Positions 1-8,321 of a stretch of DNA of 37,680 nt are shown in pieces. Each line of letters opens with the position of its first letter. The stretch's first letter is position 1. The stretch covers positions 1-37,680 of the forward strand of contig JAAHFN010000063.1 of NCBI GenBank assembly GCA_010672965.1, in the 5' to 3' direction. The notes under the pieces are model-generated. The model was not told the origin of the DNA. It worked only from the letters and a program-made list of their open reading frames with translations, and did not search any database. Origin of the DNA: Oscillatoria sp. SIO1A7. Lineage in GTDB: Bacteria > Cyanobacteriota > Cyanobacteriia > Cyanobacteriales > Laspinemataceae. The position numbers and the translations under genes are program-made.

Positions 1-126
1 CAATAGTCCGGACAGTTTTTAGGGACTCGGGCTGAAACCCGCATTCTACCGTTGGCGATTGGGGGAATATTGCAGCCCGAAACCCGCATTCTACCGTCGC
101 CATTCAAAAAATGTCCGAAGTATTGT
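1..126. repeat. Putative MITE-like inverted-repeat element with an internal direct repeat
   Basis: The ends are imperfect inverted copies (AATAGTCCGGACA at the left, TGTCCGAAGTATT at the right). The interior carries a 19-nt unit (GAAACCCGCATTCTACCGT) twice, at 34-52 and 79-97. No coding potential is apparent. The element touches the window edge, so it may extend further left. Confidence 0.45.
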
Positions 127-401
127 TAACCGGACTTGATATTATTTGCACAGCCCCCCAGCTTAACCTTCATCGATCCCCAATATTTTAAGTTTTGTCA
201 CAATTTCGCGACATTCTCTCACACAAGCGCTATCCTATTTCATAAATATCGACATCGCCCAGAACAAAAGCCCCACGCCACCGACAGCTATAGACTGTTT
301 GGTCAAGACAGCGAAGCGCGGGGAGTAACCGGGGTACTGTCCCTGGTGAATGTTTGGTGATGATGGCATTAAAACAAAGCTTAATAAAGAGAGGCACTGT
401 T
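127..401. other. Intergenic leader of the Nif11-type gene
   Basis: I see no gene here. Short frames on both strands have no recognisable family. The stretch is unique compared with the other spacers and probably carries the promoter of the downstream peptide gene, but I could not identify a convincing -35/-10 pair. A modest ribosome binding site (AGAGG) lies just before the ATG at 402. Confidence 0.4.
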
Positions 402-650
402 ATGTCAAAAAACACAGCTATGTCAAACAACGCAGCTTGCTTGTTGAAAGCCATACAAAAACAGGAAGCCGTAAAAGAGGCAAGCAAGGCAATCGAAAAT
501 GTCGAGCAGTTGATTAAAATAGCTGCCAAGCGAGGCTACAGCTTCACTGCGGAACAAATGAAGAACGAAATTAATAAATTATCTCTGGAAGAGCTGGCCT
601 CTATAGTCAATCCAGGAATAGGCCCGAGGCATCATCTGTTAGCCCGGTAA
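402..650 (+). CDS. Nif11-like leader peptide family protein (82 aa)
   Basis: The frame opens upstream at 354, but the ATG at 402 is preceded by AGAGG and gives the usual Nif11 start. Residues 10-57 follow the Nif11 pattern: a helix beginning AACLLKAIQKQ, a second helix, the stretch IAAKRGYSFTAEQM, then an acidic helix SLEELASIV. Nif11-type peptides are mostly leader regions of ribosomally made, modified peptides, while others have no known product. Here the domain ends in a short tail, NPGIGPRHHLLAR, without the usual Gly-Gly cleavage site and without a Cys/Ser/Thr-rich core. No modification enzyme or peptidase-transporter lies downstream, where an unrelated phosphatase converges 15 bp away. 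It could be an orphan leader, a degraded precursor or a peptide modified in trans. The family call is fairly secure; the function is unknown. Confidence 0.72.
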   Translation: MSKNTAMSNNAACLLKAIQKQEAVKEASKAIENVEQLIKIAAKRGYSFTAEQMKNEINKLSLEELASIVNPGIGPRHHLLAR

Positions 651-665
651 GTTAGGGTAAGTGAG

Positions 666-1559
666 CTATACCCCTCCATCTATCTCGGCACAAATAGATT
701 GAATTCGAGTAGAAAGAGCGGCATGACAGCAACCATTGCTGCCAATCAAAAAACCCCACTGATTGATATCCCCCTGATTGTAGGTCAGGGGGGTTCCGTC
801 AAGGTGAGTGAACTTGCCGCCAGCTTCCGTGAGAATTAACTCTGGCGCGGCTAAGTCCCAGTCTTTGGGAGCAGATTTTCCAGATGTAGAAATATAGGCA
901 TCGGCCCCGCCATCGACAATGGCAGCAATTCGGCAGCCGATGCTACCAATATAAGCGGTATGCCGACCGGGCAAGCGATAGAGTATTTTCTGGAAGCGGC
1001 GATTGCGAAGCGATCGGCTGACCACAAGAGATAAGTCTTCTAGGCGATCGCGCGTTGAAACCTGAAGAACGGTACGCTTTCCAGCTCGGTTTTCTACAAA
1101 AGCACCGCCTCCTCGCCGCGCATAATATAATTTCCCGCTTTCCGGCACTACAACTACAGCCACTGCGGGTCGTCCTTTAAAGACTAAAGCAATATGGATT
1201 GCATACTGGCCGGTGCGGTTAATAAAAGCGTTAGTGCCATCTATCGGGTCTATAATCCAAACCCAAGACTGAGGTAGGGGCGAGGCATTCTTCATCTCTT
1301 CGCTAAGATAGCCAAAGTCTTCGCTCCCTACGGCAATTCTTAATTGTCTGAGGATGTAGTCATTGGCAGCAATGTCCGCTGCTGTCACGGGGCCTTCCTT
1401 TTTCTGCTTGACAGCCAAGTGGCGGTTCCCTTTAACCTGATAGTAATCCTGGAGAATATCCGCAGCACCCCAACCAGTTAGGCGGGCGATCGCTCCTATT
1501 TCGTCCAACTGCTCTTCTTGCAAAACCACAACTCTTCCCCATCCTCGCTGCATTTCCAA
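666..1559 (-). CDS. Inositol monophosphatase family protein, likely 3'(2'),5'-bisphosphate nucleotidase (CysQ-like)
   Basis: The protein is a 297-aa metal-dependent phosphatase of the IMPase/FBPase/CysQ superfamily. Visible motifs are PVTAAD (57-62), a metal-ligand glutamate in LSEEM (85-89), the signature DPIDGTNAF (104-112) and the second signature WDLAAPELILTEAGG (234-248). These supply the Asp and Glu residues that bind the catalytic Mg ions. CysQ enzymes hydrolyse 3'-phosphoadenosine 5'-phosphate from sulfate assimilation; inositol monophosphatases act on inositol-1-phosphate. The DPIDGTNAF form and the WDLAAPE motif favour the CysQ branch, but substrate cannot be fixed by eye. The start at 1559 is the first ATG; a start a few residues later is possible since no strong ribosome binding site is visible. 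It converges on the Nif11-type gene and is probably monocistronic. Confidence 0.8.
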   Translation of the reverse strand: MEMQRGWGRVVVLQEEQLDEIGAIARLTGWGAADILQDYYQVKGNRHLAVKQKKEGPVTAADIAANDYILRQLRIAVGSEDFGYLSEEMKNASPLPQSWVWIIDPIDGTNAFINRTGQYAIHIALVFKGRPAVAVVVVPESGKLYYARRGGGAFVENRAGKRTVLQVSTRDRLEDLSLVVSRSLRNRRFQKILYRLPGRHTAYIGSIGCRIAAIVDGGADAYISTSGKSAPKDWDLAAPELILTEAGGKFTHLDGTPLTYNQGDINQWGFLIGSNGCCHAALSTRIQSICAEIDGGV

Positions 1560-1676
1560 TATTTTAACTGCCCTTCTCAGTAACGCATTGCTGGTTCTTT
1601 GGCGCTGCCAAGAAAGCGGTCAGCTCTCAGCTCTCAGCTGTTAGACTTCGCCTTACCCCGTTGGCTAAGCTTTTTT

Positions 1677-1780
1677 AGGACTTACGCAAATTGTAGAGAT
1701 AGAGATGCGCCCTAAGTGTAGGGGTGTAGGGGTCAACGGCCGTTGACCCCTACCAGATATAGAGTTAATGCGTAAGTCCT
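1677..1780. repeat. MITE-like element, AGGACTTACGCA family, copy A
   Basis: This 104-bp element has terminal inverted repeats AGGACTTACGCA / TGCGTAAGTCCT and a perfect 22-bp palindrome at its centre (1729-1750). Copies in the same family lie at 5414-5521, 15217-15302, 26448-26547 and 37451-37540. Copy A and the one at 15217 share core and orientation. No transposase is present, so movement would have to be in trans. Confidence 0.75.
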
Positions 1781-1787
1781 GTTTTTT

Positions 1788-1850
1788 CCCAATGCCCAAT
1801 GCTAACATTCCCAATGCCCAATTCCCTCCATTCCCAATTCCCAATTCCCT
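1788..1850. repeat. Heptamer tandem repeat (CCCAATG/CCCAATT type)
   Basis: Degenerate 7-nt units of CCCAATG and CCCAATT run up to the start of the DUF4291 gene. They resemble the short tandemly repeated repetitive (STRR) sequences known from filamentous cyanobacteria. The reading frame of the next gene runs through them, giving a false N-terminal extension from 1799. Confidence 0.7.
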
Positions 1851-1855
1851 GTTAT

Positions 1856-2441
1856 ATGAGACAAATATTGGCCCAGTTCGACGAAGGCGGAATCTTTGTC
1901 TATCAAGCCTTTAAACCAGCGATCGCCGATGAAGCCCTACGCTTGGGCACCTTTGGCAAAGGTTTTAACCTAAACCGCATGACATGGATTAAGCCGTCAT
2001 TTGGTTGGATGCTATATCGATCTGGCTACGCTACCAAGCAGGGGCAAGAGAGAATTCTAAAAATTAAACTCTGCCATGCAGGGTTCCAGACTATTTTGGC
2101 GCAGGCTATTCCTTCGAGCTACAATCGCGATTTGTTTACCACAAAATTAGACTGGGAAAGAGCCTTGAAACTGAGCGAAGTTCGCTATCAATGGGATCCC
2201 GATCGCAGTTTGCGCTTGCAACGCCTGGAACGGCGCGCCATCCAACGGGAGCATTCAGGGCAGCACTGTCAGAAACTACGTTCGTGACTGGATTCTGGGA
2301 ATTGAGGATGTCACTGCATTAGCTCTGTGCATCCAAGCCGCCATCCAGAATAGAGAAAAACAGCTCCCATTGGTTCTCGAAGAACGAGTCTATCCGGTCG
2401 CTAGCGAGATTCAACGGACTTTAGCAATAACCGCCACTTGA
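1856..2441 (+). pseudogene. DUF4291 family protein with a +1 frameshift
   Basis: The first segment from ATG 1856 gives MRQILAQFDEGGIFVYQAF and then RMTWIKPSFGWMLYRSGYA, the hallmark of DUF4291. It continues to about 2245 (RRAIQ) and then runs into a stop at 2285. In the next frame the family C-terminus resumes: GSIQGSTVRNYVRDWILGIE, then a conserved ERVYPV stretch, ending with TGA at 2439-2441. Removing one base near 2246-2249 restores a gap-free match to the pattern as I know it. The family's molecular function is not known to me. It is either a recently broken gene or a sequencing error in the CGGG run. The ORF from 1799 starts inside heptamer repeats, so I place the start at 1856. Confidence 0.78.
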
Positions 2442-2677
2442 AATCGGTTTGTGGAAATAGTAGTAGCTTGCTCAACCCAACAATGGCCCTCCCGCCCTTG
2501 TTTCGTTCCCGAGCCGCTTCCTACGCGACCAACAAGATCGTATTACAAAATTGAAATGCTCCCACTGGCAGCAGTGGCAGGACGAGTGGCATGATTCTGG
2601 GAGTTATGAGGTTTGAGGTTTAAATTTTAACTTCGCTCAAAACTTAAACCTCATATCTCAAAACTCAAAATTCTCAA

Positions 2678-5134
2678 CTACCATTCCTGGTAATACCCAT
2701 TGTTATTCTTGTTTTTATCTTTTTGCTCGTCATCGGGAGTAGTGTCTCCATAAATAACCTGGTATTTGGGAGTAACGGGTTTTGCCTCTATGGAGGCTTT
2801 GCGATCTTCTAGCTGCTCTGGCAAATCGGGAAACTCCTCGACGGGGATATCCTCGATCGCCTCTTGCATAAATTGCCGCCAGACAAAGGCAGCGGTCTGG
2901 CTATCTCCCCAAGTGGGATAGCTGTCATCATTGCCCAACCAAACCCCGGCCACCAGTTGGGGAATATAGCCAACAAACCAGAGGTCGCGGGCTTCGTCAG
3001 AAGTTCCCGTTTTGCCAGCCACCGGGCGATCGCTCAATTGAGCAGCAGTACCCGTACCGTATTTAACCACCGGCTCCAACATCCAAGTTACAATCGAAGC
3101 AGTTTCGGAATCTAATGCCCGTTTCTGTTTGTATTTCGATTCGTAAACCACCTCGCCGCGCCGGTCGATGACCCGGACAATGCCGTGAGGGGGAACGTAA
3201 TTTCCTTCGGCAGCTAAGGTGCCGTAACCACTCGTTAGCTCCAGTAAATTCAGTTCCCATCCACCTAGGGCTAGAGAATAGGTCGGTTTCATTTCCGAGC
3301 GAATCCCCATGTCGGTGGCTAATTTTATAGTCGGCTCGAAGCCCACATGCATCAAGACTTTAACCGCTACTACATTAATCGAGTGGGTCAAGGCATCGCG
3401 CATGGAAACCCAGCCTCGATATTTGCCGCCGAAATTGCGAGGTTTATAGCCATCGACGGTAAAGTTAGCATCTTCATAACCGTCGTAAGGAGAAAAGCCA
3501 GCAGCGATCGCGGCAGCATAAACAAATCCTTTGAATGTCGAACCCGGTTGGCGCTGGGCTTGAGTCACTCTATTAAATTCGCTTTCAGAATAATCGCGAC
3601 CCCCAACCATTGCTTTAATTTCGCCACTGCGCGGATCTATAGCTACCAAAGCCGCTTGGTCGAAACCCTGGTTATAGCCATCAATCTCAACTGCTTCTCG
3701 AACTACCTTCTCTGCAGCGGCCTGCCACTTCAGGTCGATAGTCGTCTCCACAGTAAGACCGCCTGTTTCTAGCGCTTTTGCACTGACATACTTAGGCAGT
3801 TCCTTCTTGATGTAAGAAGTAAAATAAGGAGCCTCAACAACTAATCGTTTCGGCGCGCTGGGATTCACTTCTATGGGAGAGTCGCTAGCGATCGCCGCCC
3901 GAGCGGGGCTAAGAACGCCAACATCTACCATCCGCTGCAAAACGATATTGCGCCGCTTGCGAGCAAAATCTGGATTGACTAAGGGAGAATAGTTGCTTGG
4001 GGCTGGCGGCAAACCGGCGATAGTAGCTATTTCCGGCAGGGTCAGCTCCTCCACTGACTTGCTGAAATAGACCCAAGCCGCATCTGCCACTCCATAAGCC
4101 CCGGAGCCTAGATAAACATTATTTAGATAGTATTCTAGTAATTGGTCTTTGTCTAAGTGAAGCTCTATTTCCCGAGCTAGCAGGGCTTCGCGGACTTTGC
4201 GGCGAATCGTGCGTTCCTGATTGAGGAAAACAGTTCTGGCTAACTGCTGCGTTATAGTGCTGCCTCCTTCCACTACTTGCCGAGCCCAGAGGTTAGAGGC
4301 GATCGCTCGCAGTATGCCTTGATAATCAATTCCTTTGTGTTTGTAAAACCGACTATCCTCAGAAGCAATAAAAGCATCAACCAGGGTCTGGGGAATATCT
4401 TCTACCCTTAGCCTCTCGCGCGTTGCCGGTCCGACTTGCTGGAGAATCTTCCCGTTTCCAGCCTTAATCGTCACCGTGCCATCTCGGACAAAGGTTAACA
4501 CTTCAGCCACATTCGGCAAGTCGTGGTTTACATACCACCAACCATATCCCAGAGCCCCAACAGTACCACCCAAGGCAGCAAATCCCGTCGCAAACAAAAA
4601 TAACCGACGGGTATCTATCGGATTCCACTCTAGCTGGCTCGATATTTCTGCCGTCGCTTTGCCCTTACTATCTGGATCGCTATCTAGCTCGCTATTTGGC
4701 AAGTCTTGTTGCCTATCTACTTTCGCATCTAGCAACGCAGCCAGGGTCTTGCCATCTGCTTCCCTGTCTAGCTCTTTGTCTCGTTCCCTATCTGGCAAGT
4801 CTTGCTCCCTATCTAGCAAGTCTTGCTCCTTGTCTGACAAATCTTGCTCCCTATCTAGCAAGTCTTGCTCTTTGTCTGACAAATCTTGCTCCCTGCCTGG
4901 TTTCCTCTCCTCAAGAGTCAGGGTTGCTTTGGGTGACGCTCCCAAGCTCTCCTCGCCAATTAGCTCGTTTTTTCCGAGGGCAAGGTTAGTTTCCGGATGC
5001 AACACCTTGCTGCTACTCGCTAATTCCCCATCGGGATCTGGATAAGAAATCACGGCCGTAGGTCTTCGGCCCTTTAAATAGCGGGAAAATTCCCGCATCT
5101 TGGCAATAAACTTGGCCACGTCTAATTCTCTCAC
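2678..5134 (-). CDS. Class A penicillin-binding protein (bifunctional transglycosylase/transpeptidase, PBP1A type)
   Basis: The 818-aa protein polymerises and cross-links peptidoglycan at the outer face of the inner membrane. A cytosolic N-terminal tail (1-175) precedes one membrane helix (about 177-200). The GT51 glycosyltransferase domain follows, with the catalytic Glu in SEDSRFYKHKG (E259) and the motif GGSTITQQLAR (290-300). The transpeptidase domain has SxxK as STFK (532-535), SxN as SIN (585-587) and KTGT (708-711). All catalytic residues are intact. The tail is unusually long and contains five to six heptad-like repeats of EQDLxDK/R (about 81-120), encoded by a 21-nt tandem repeat, which looks acquired. 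The Gln/Asp/Asn-rich C-terminus ends NNGYYQEW. The start at 5134 is the first ATG; M13 is an alternative. It is flanked by repeat-rich spacers and appears to be transcribed alone. Confidence 0.93.
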   Translation of the reverse strand: MRELDVAKFIAKMREFSRYLKGRRPTAVISYPDPDGELASSSKVLHPETNLALGKNELIGEESLGASPKATLTLEERKPGREQDLSDKEQDLLDREQDLSDKEQDLLDREQDLPDRERDKELDREADGKTLAALLDAKVDRQQDLPNSELDSDPDSKGKATAEISSQLEWNPIDTRRLFLFATGFAALGGTVGALGYGWWYVNHDLPNVAEVLTFVRDGTVTIKAGNGKILQQVGPATRERLRVEDIPQTLVDAFIASEDSRFYKHKGIDYQGILRAIASNLWARQVVEGGSTITQQLARTVFLNQERTIRRKVREALLAREIELHLDKDQLLEYYLNNVYLGSGAYGVADAAWVYFSKSVEELTLPEIATIAGLPPAPSNYSPLVNPDFARKRRNIVLQRMVDVGVLSPARAAIASDSPIEVNPSAPKRLVVEAPYFTSYIKKELPKYVSAKALETGGLTVETTIDLKWQAAAEKVVREAVEIDGYNQGFDQAALVAIDPRSGEIKAMVGGRDYSESEFNRVTQAQRQPGSTFKGFVYAAAIAAGFSPYDGYEDANFTVDGYKPRNFGGKYRGWVSMRDALTHSINVVAVKVLMHVGFEPTIKLATDMGIRSEMKPTYSLALGGWELNLLELTSGYGTLAAEGNYVPPHGIVRVIDRRGEVVYESKYKQKRALDSETASIVTWMLEPVVKYGTGTAAQLSDRPVAGKTGTSDEARDLWFVGYIPQLVAGVWLGNDDSYPTWGDSQTAAFVWRQFMQEAIEDIPVEEFPDLPEQLEDRKASIEAKPVTPKYQVIYGDTTPDDEQKDKNKNNNGYYQEW
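4763..4894 (-). repeat. 21-nt in-frame tandem repeat encoding EQDLxDK/R heptads
   Basis: The 21-nt unit recurs about six times inside the penicillin-binding protein gene (residues 81-124). Alternating SDK and LDR variants mean a 42-nt higher-order unit was duplicated. The product is a highly charged, probably helical cytosolic stretch. Copy number is likely to vary between strains. Confidence 0.75.
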
Positions 5135-5413
5135 ACCACCTATTGGCTTTTATTTTAGAGCTTGTGCCAAATTTCGGCATAAACTGATGCACTCCAAACA
5201 TGAACTGGCAGCCGAGTATTTTGGGGACCAGTTTTAAGTTTTAAGTTTTGAGTTTTGAGCAGGGCCAGTTTGGCGCGCCTGTCAGCTTGTGCTGTCGCGC
5301 TAAAAGCTTCGCGTTTGGCAGCATTGAGCAATCGATCGAAGCGGGAGCAAACTATAGTTTTGGCATTTTGGAATTGTCCGCACCCAATTGGGGGAGTGCT
5401 ATACCAAATTAAC

Positions 5414-5521
5414 AGGACTTCCGCAAAGACTCTATTTGTAGGGTGCCGCACCGCGCACCAGAGCTTGGATATAGAGTTTGCACCTGTGCGTAGTGCAAAC
5501 GAGACAATTTGCGTAAGTCCT
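5414..5521. repeat. MITE-like element, AGGACTTACGCA family, copy B (different core)
   Basis: The ends are AGGACTTCCGCAAA and TTTGCGTAAGTCCT. The interior differs from copies A and C. It carries a GTAGGGTGCCGCACC hairpin like those of the 12170-12380 array, and a TTTGCAC...GTGCAAA inverted pair. Conserved ends with an exchanged centre suggest modular evolution. Confidence 0.65.
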
Positions 5522-5576
5522 AAGTAGTTAATCAAAATCGAGGTGCGCGGTGCGGCACCCTACAAAACTCTCAAGC

Positions 5577-5683
5577 TATAGTAATTTCAATTAAGTATGA
5601 GACACTTACGATCTCCCTCATTTTAGGGGCTTTCCGGCCGGAAAGCTCCTACGTCTGTCTCGTTTTTATTTGAAATGACTATA
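5577..5683. repeat. MITE-like element, TATAGTNATTTCAA family
   Basis: The left end TATAGTAATTTCAATTAAG is matched in inverse at the right end (TTATTTGAAATGACTATA), and both sides read GAGACA inward. The centre is a perfect palindrome, CTTTCCGGCCGGAAAG. The TATAG boundaries suggest a TA target, as in IS630/mariner-type elements; that is an inference. There is no ORF. Confidence 0.6.
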
Positions 5684-5718
5684 ATAACTCAAAACTTAAA
5701 ACTTAAAACTCAGAACTC

Positions 5719-6780
5719 CTAAGCGTGACCGATCGCCAAGGCAGTGACGAGCATTCCCAGAACCAAGAATGGCTGGGCGCTCGCCTGATACTTGACATCG
5801 TTTTCTAGAGGATTGCGCAAAAAATACATATCTTGGAAAGTGATTTGGGGAATAACCAGCAAAATGACGATGGCCGCGTATAGATTTTGCTGGATGCTTA
5901 TCAGATAGCCGGCAATTCCTAGTTGGAAGATATCGATCGCCAGGACGCAAATCCAGGCAGCTGTAGTTACCCCAAACATCACGGGTAAAGATTGCAGACC
6001 CAGTTGCTTGTCTCCTTCGACGCTTTTAAAGTCGTTTACTATTGCTATTCCCAATCCCGCCAAACTATAGAACAAAGTAACAAAGATAATCGTTGTGTCT
6101 AAAGTACCGAACAGGGCTTGTCCGGCCCACCAAGGTAGGGCAATGTAGCTGGCACCGAGAGCGTAGTTGCCGAGCCAACCGTTTTTCTTGAGTTTTAGGG
6201 GTGGAGCGGAATATATATAAGAGAGGAAAGCGCCGCCAATGGCGAGAACTGTAATAGTGGGAAATTCGTGACCGGCCCAACTGTCTAGTTCGTAGGCGAT
6301 CGCAATCCCCGCAATTAATAAGACTAAAATCTGGGCGGCGACCTGGGGGACAGAGATAGCCCCGGAGGGTATCGGGCGATAGGGCTCGTTGATAGCATCC
6401 AAGTCGCGATCGTAGAAATCGTTAAGAGTTTGGGTATAGCCCGCCAGCAATGGCCCCGACATCAACATACAGGCGGCGGCAATTAAAATATGTTCCAGCT
6501 TCCAGACATAGTTGCCCGAAGCCGCTGCCCCGCAGGCAACTCCCCATATCAAGGGAATCCAGGTAATTGGTTTCATTAGTTGGAGCCGAATCTTCCAAAT
6601 CGATGTCTCTTGGACATCGGCTCCTTTCATTCCCAATAGTTGCCTAGTTTTGGCGCTAGTCTGGGCGCTGCGATCGGACGGCTCCGACCCTGACTGCTCC
6701 GATGGGGCGGGATTTTGGGAAGCTTCTGGGGGTTGCTCTTGGCTCGGGGGCGAAAATTCAGAGGCGTTGGGGTCAGACAT
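5719..6780 (-). CDS. chlG: Chlorophyll synthase ChlG (geranylgeranyl/phytyl transferase to chlorophyllide)
   Basis: This 353-aa UbiA-superfamily prenyltransferase esterifies chlorophyllide a with phytyl or geranylgeranyl diphosphate, the last step of chlorophyll synthesis, in the thylakoid or plasma membrane. The first Asp-rich motif is in NDFYDRDLDAINEPYRPIPS (120-139), typical of ChlG, and the second is NDFKSVEGD (249-257). About eight to nine hydrophobic helices lie between 70 and 350. The N-terminal 45 residues are Ser/Pro/Gln-rich and disordered, longer than in many homologues. The start at 6780 gives MSDPNASEFS. The gene ends at an AAAACTTAAAAC-type repeat and stands alone between repeat-rich spacers. 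Identification is secure. Confidence 0.95.
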   Translation of the reverse strand: MSDPNASEFSPPSQEQPPEASQNPAPSEQSGSEPSDRSAQTSAKTRQLLGMKGADVQETSIWKIRLQLMKPITWIPLIWGVACGAAASGNYVWKLEHILIAAACMLMSGPLLAGYTQTLNDFYDRDLDAINEPYRPIPSGAISVPQVAAQILVLLIAGIAIAYELDSWAGHEFPTITVLAIGGAFLSYIYSAPPLKLKKNGWLGNYALGASYIALPWWAGQALFGTLDTTIIFVTLFYSLAGLGIAIVNDFKSVEGDKQLGLQSLPVMFGVTTAAWICVLAIDIFQLGIAGYLISIQQNLYAAIVILLVIPQITFQDMYFLRNPLENDVKYQASAQPFLVLGMLVTALAIGHA

Positions 6781-6870
6781 ATCTAGGGATGGCTCTTTTA
6801 TTTTTCCTTAATATCCCAATCTACAGCATTAGGGTGTGGGGAGTGTGGGGAGCGGTCAGCGCTCAGTAAT

Positions 6871-8178
6871 TCAGGAGCGAAAGAGGACGCGACCGGGAAA
6901 AACTTGTTCGTCAATTTTGGCATAAACTCGCAGACAGGCCAAGACTTCCCCTCGATTCCCTCCTCTATCGAGTTCTAGGTCATCTTTGGAATAATTTAGT
7001 ACATCGGCATAGGGACCCCACAAAGAGCGGATATGTACGTTATGACCCTCTTCCCGAGCCCAGTTTGCAGCATTATTGAGAGTGTCCCTGGATTTTTGCT
7101 GTAGCTTGCCCCACCAAGAATAGCGATCGCCAGGAATCGGATAAACCAAAGAATGGATTGCTTCATCTAAATCTAGCCTCGCCCGCAAAGCCGCAATCGA
7201 ATCTCCATTTTGCTCGGCTCTTTGGGCTCGCCGGAAGCGGTCTATCAGCGCATCTATATATTTACTGCGCTCTGCCTCGAACGCTAAAGATTGCAAGCCG
7301 AAAGCATAAACAACTTTAAAAGCATGGTGCAAAGACGGATCTAGCTCGATAAATTTCAGGCAGGCAGAGACAACCCCAGCCAGGAAATAGCGATCGCCTT
7401 CTAGTTCGCCATCTGCCACTCTCGCATCCAAAGGAATTGCCCCTGAAAATCGCAACCCCGAAGCTCGAACGGTTCCGGCCAAGCCTGGATAGATAAGTTC
7501 CTCGCGACTAAAAGGAATTGCTAGCGCCGCCGAACTATCTGGGCTAGCACCCGCTGCCAATATTTTCGCCTCAACTCGCTCTTGCCAAGACCGAGCCAAA
7601 GTATCGGGAAGCCGCAGCAACAAGCGCTGAATCTCGTTCCACAATTGCGAATCATCGTTACTCGTTAATTCCAGGTCGCCCAAATACTCTGATAGTTCCG
7701 AATTACCAATAAAAATATCGCGCAGTTCGCTCAGTTGCAAAGAGCTGCTGGCTGTGACAAAAGGCAAGCTATCTTTTTGGCTATCTTCTTCGGCCACGGG
7801 CTCGAATATGCTAGCAGGGGAAACAGCTTCCCGGCCTTTTTCTTGGACAATTTGCTGACTTATACCCAGCCCAGAACCAAGCCCCCTCTCGGGAGGAGGT
7901 TCGGGGGTGGTTTTCTCAAGCCCCCTCTCGGGAGGGGGTTGGGGGATGGGTTGCTCAAGCCCCCTCTCGGGAGGGGGTTCGGGGGTGGGTTCGTCGAATT
8001 TAACTCCCAGAAGAAGATGCAACTCTTGGAGCAGCTCGTCGCATTCCTGAATTCCAGCATCGTCGGCAAAATCTGCCCGAGCTGCCCCTAAAGTTGCCTG
8101 CAATCCCTGCAAGGAATAACGCAGTACGCGAGCTAAATCCGAGTTTTCTATTTGTAATAGTTTGCGTATGTTTTCCAT
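6871..8178 (-). CDS. Unknown 435-aa protein downstream of the Hsp70-like gene
   Basis: I do not recognise a family. The N-terminal 60 residues are helical (MENIRKLLQIENSDLARVLR onward). Residues 63-104 are a proline-rich linker made of three 13-residue repeats built on PPPERGL. Residues 150-400 look mostly helical, and the C-terminal part is Trp/Tyr-rich (YSWWGKLQQKSRDTLNNAAN, then SLWGPYADVLNYS) and ends GRVLFRS. There is no signal peptide and no membrane helix, so it is probably cytosolic. It is third in the co-directional block dynamin-like GTPase, Hsp70-like ATPase, this gene. The 344-bp gap before it is filled by repeats, so co-transcription is likely but not certain. Its size and position recall SrfA in srfABC-type loci, a speculative link. 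No strong ribosome binding site is visible at 8178. Confidence 0.75.
   Translation of the reverse strand: MENIRKLLQIENSDLARVLRYSLQGLQATLGAARADFADDAGIQECDELLQELHLLLGVKFDEPTPEPPPERGLEQPIPQPPPERGLEKTTPEPPPERGLGSGLGISQQIVQEKGREAVSPASIFEPVAEEDSQKDSLPFVTASSSLQLSELRDIFIGNSELSEYLGDLELTSNDDSQLWNEIQRLLLRLPDTLARSWQERVEAKILAAGASPDSSAALAIPFSREELIYPGLAGTVRASGLRFSGAIPLDARVADGELEGDRYFLAGVVSACLKFIELDPSLHHAFKVVYAFGLQSLAFEAERSKYIDALIDRFRRAQRAEQNGDSIAALRARLDLDEAIHSLVYPIPGDRYSWWGKLQQKSRDTLNNAANWAREEGHNVHIRSLWGPYADVLNYSKDDLELDRGGNRGEVLACLRVYAKIDEQVFPGRVLFRS
7882..7998 (-). repeat. 39-nt in-frame tandem repeat built on a CCCCCTCTCGGGAGGGGG palindrome
   Basis: Three units start at 7882, 7921 and 7960. The core is a palindrome of the kind widespread in cyanobacterial spacers. 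Because 39 is a multiple of three, it is read as PPPERGLxxxxPx in the 435-aa protein. This is a REP-like intergenic repeat recruited into coding sequence. Confidence 0.7.
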
Positions 8179-8321
8179 AATTTTTAATTAAAATGTCATT
8201 TATAAAGTATAGCAGTAAGCAGTCAGCAAGAGAGCGGTCAGCCTTGAGTCAAAGTCTTGCCAGTTAAGGCTATTGGCATTTTGTAACTGTCCTAACTTTG
8301 GTTCGTAGTGCTATATATACT

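Larger units (their letters stand above)
5135..5718. other. Repeat-filled spacer between the PBP gene and chlG
   Basis: I find no credible gene in these 584 bases. The spacer holds an AAAACTTAAAAC-type A-rich repeat (around 5233-5262 and 5690-5718), two MITE-like elements listed separately (5414-5521 and 5577-5683), and a GGTGCGCGGTGCGGCACC hairpin near 5541-5560 that also occurs as an array at 12170-12380. The ORFs here read through repeats. Confidence 0.6.

Noticed and set aside
230-529. Minus-strand ORF overlapping the Nif11-type gene
   Set aside because: No homology pattern; the plus-strand Nif11 match with ribosome binding site explains the region.
4476-5045. Plus-strand ORF opposite the PBP gene (Ser/Leu/Cys-rich)
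   Set aside because: It is the shadow of the EQDLxDK repeat and has no independent support; the PBP frame is intact and conserved.
5155-5535. Minus-strand ORF in the PBP-chlG spacer
   Set aside because: It reads through a MITE-like element and A-rich repeats (LKTQNLKLKT), so the protein is repeat-derived.
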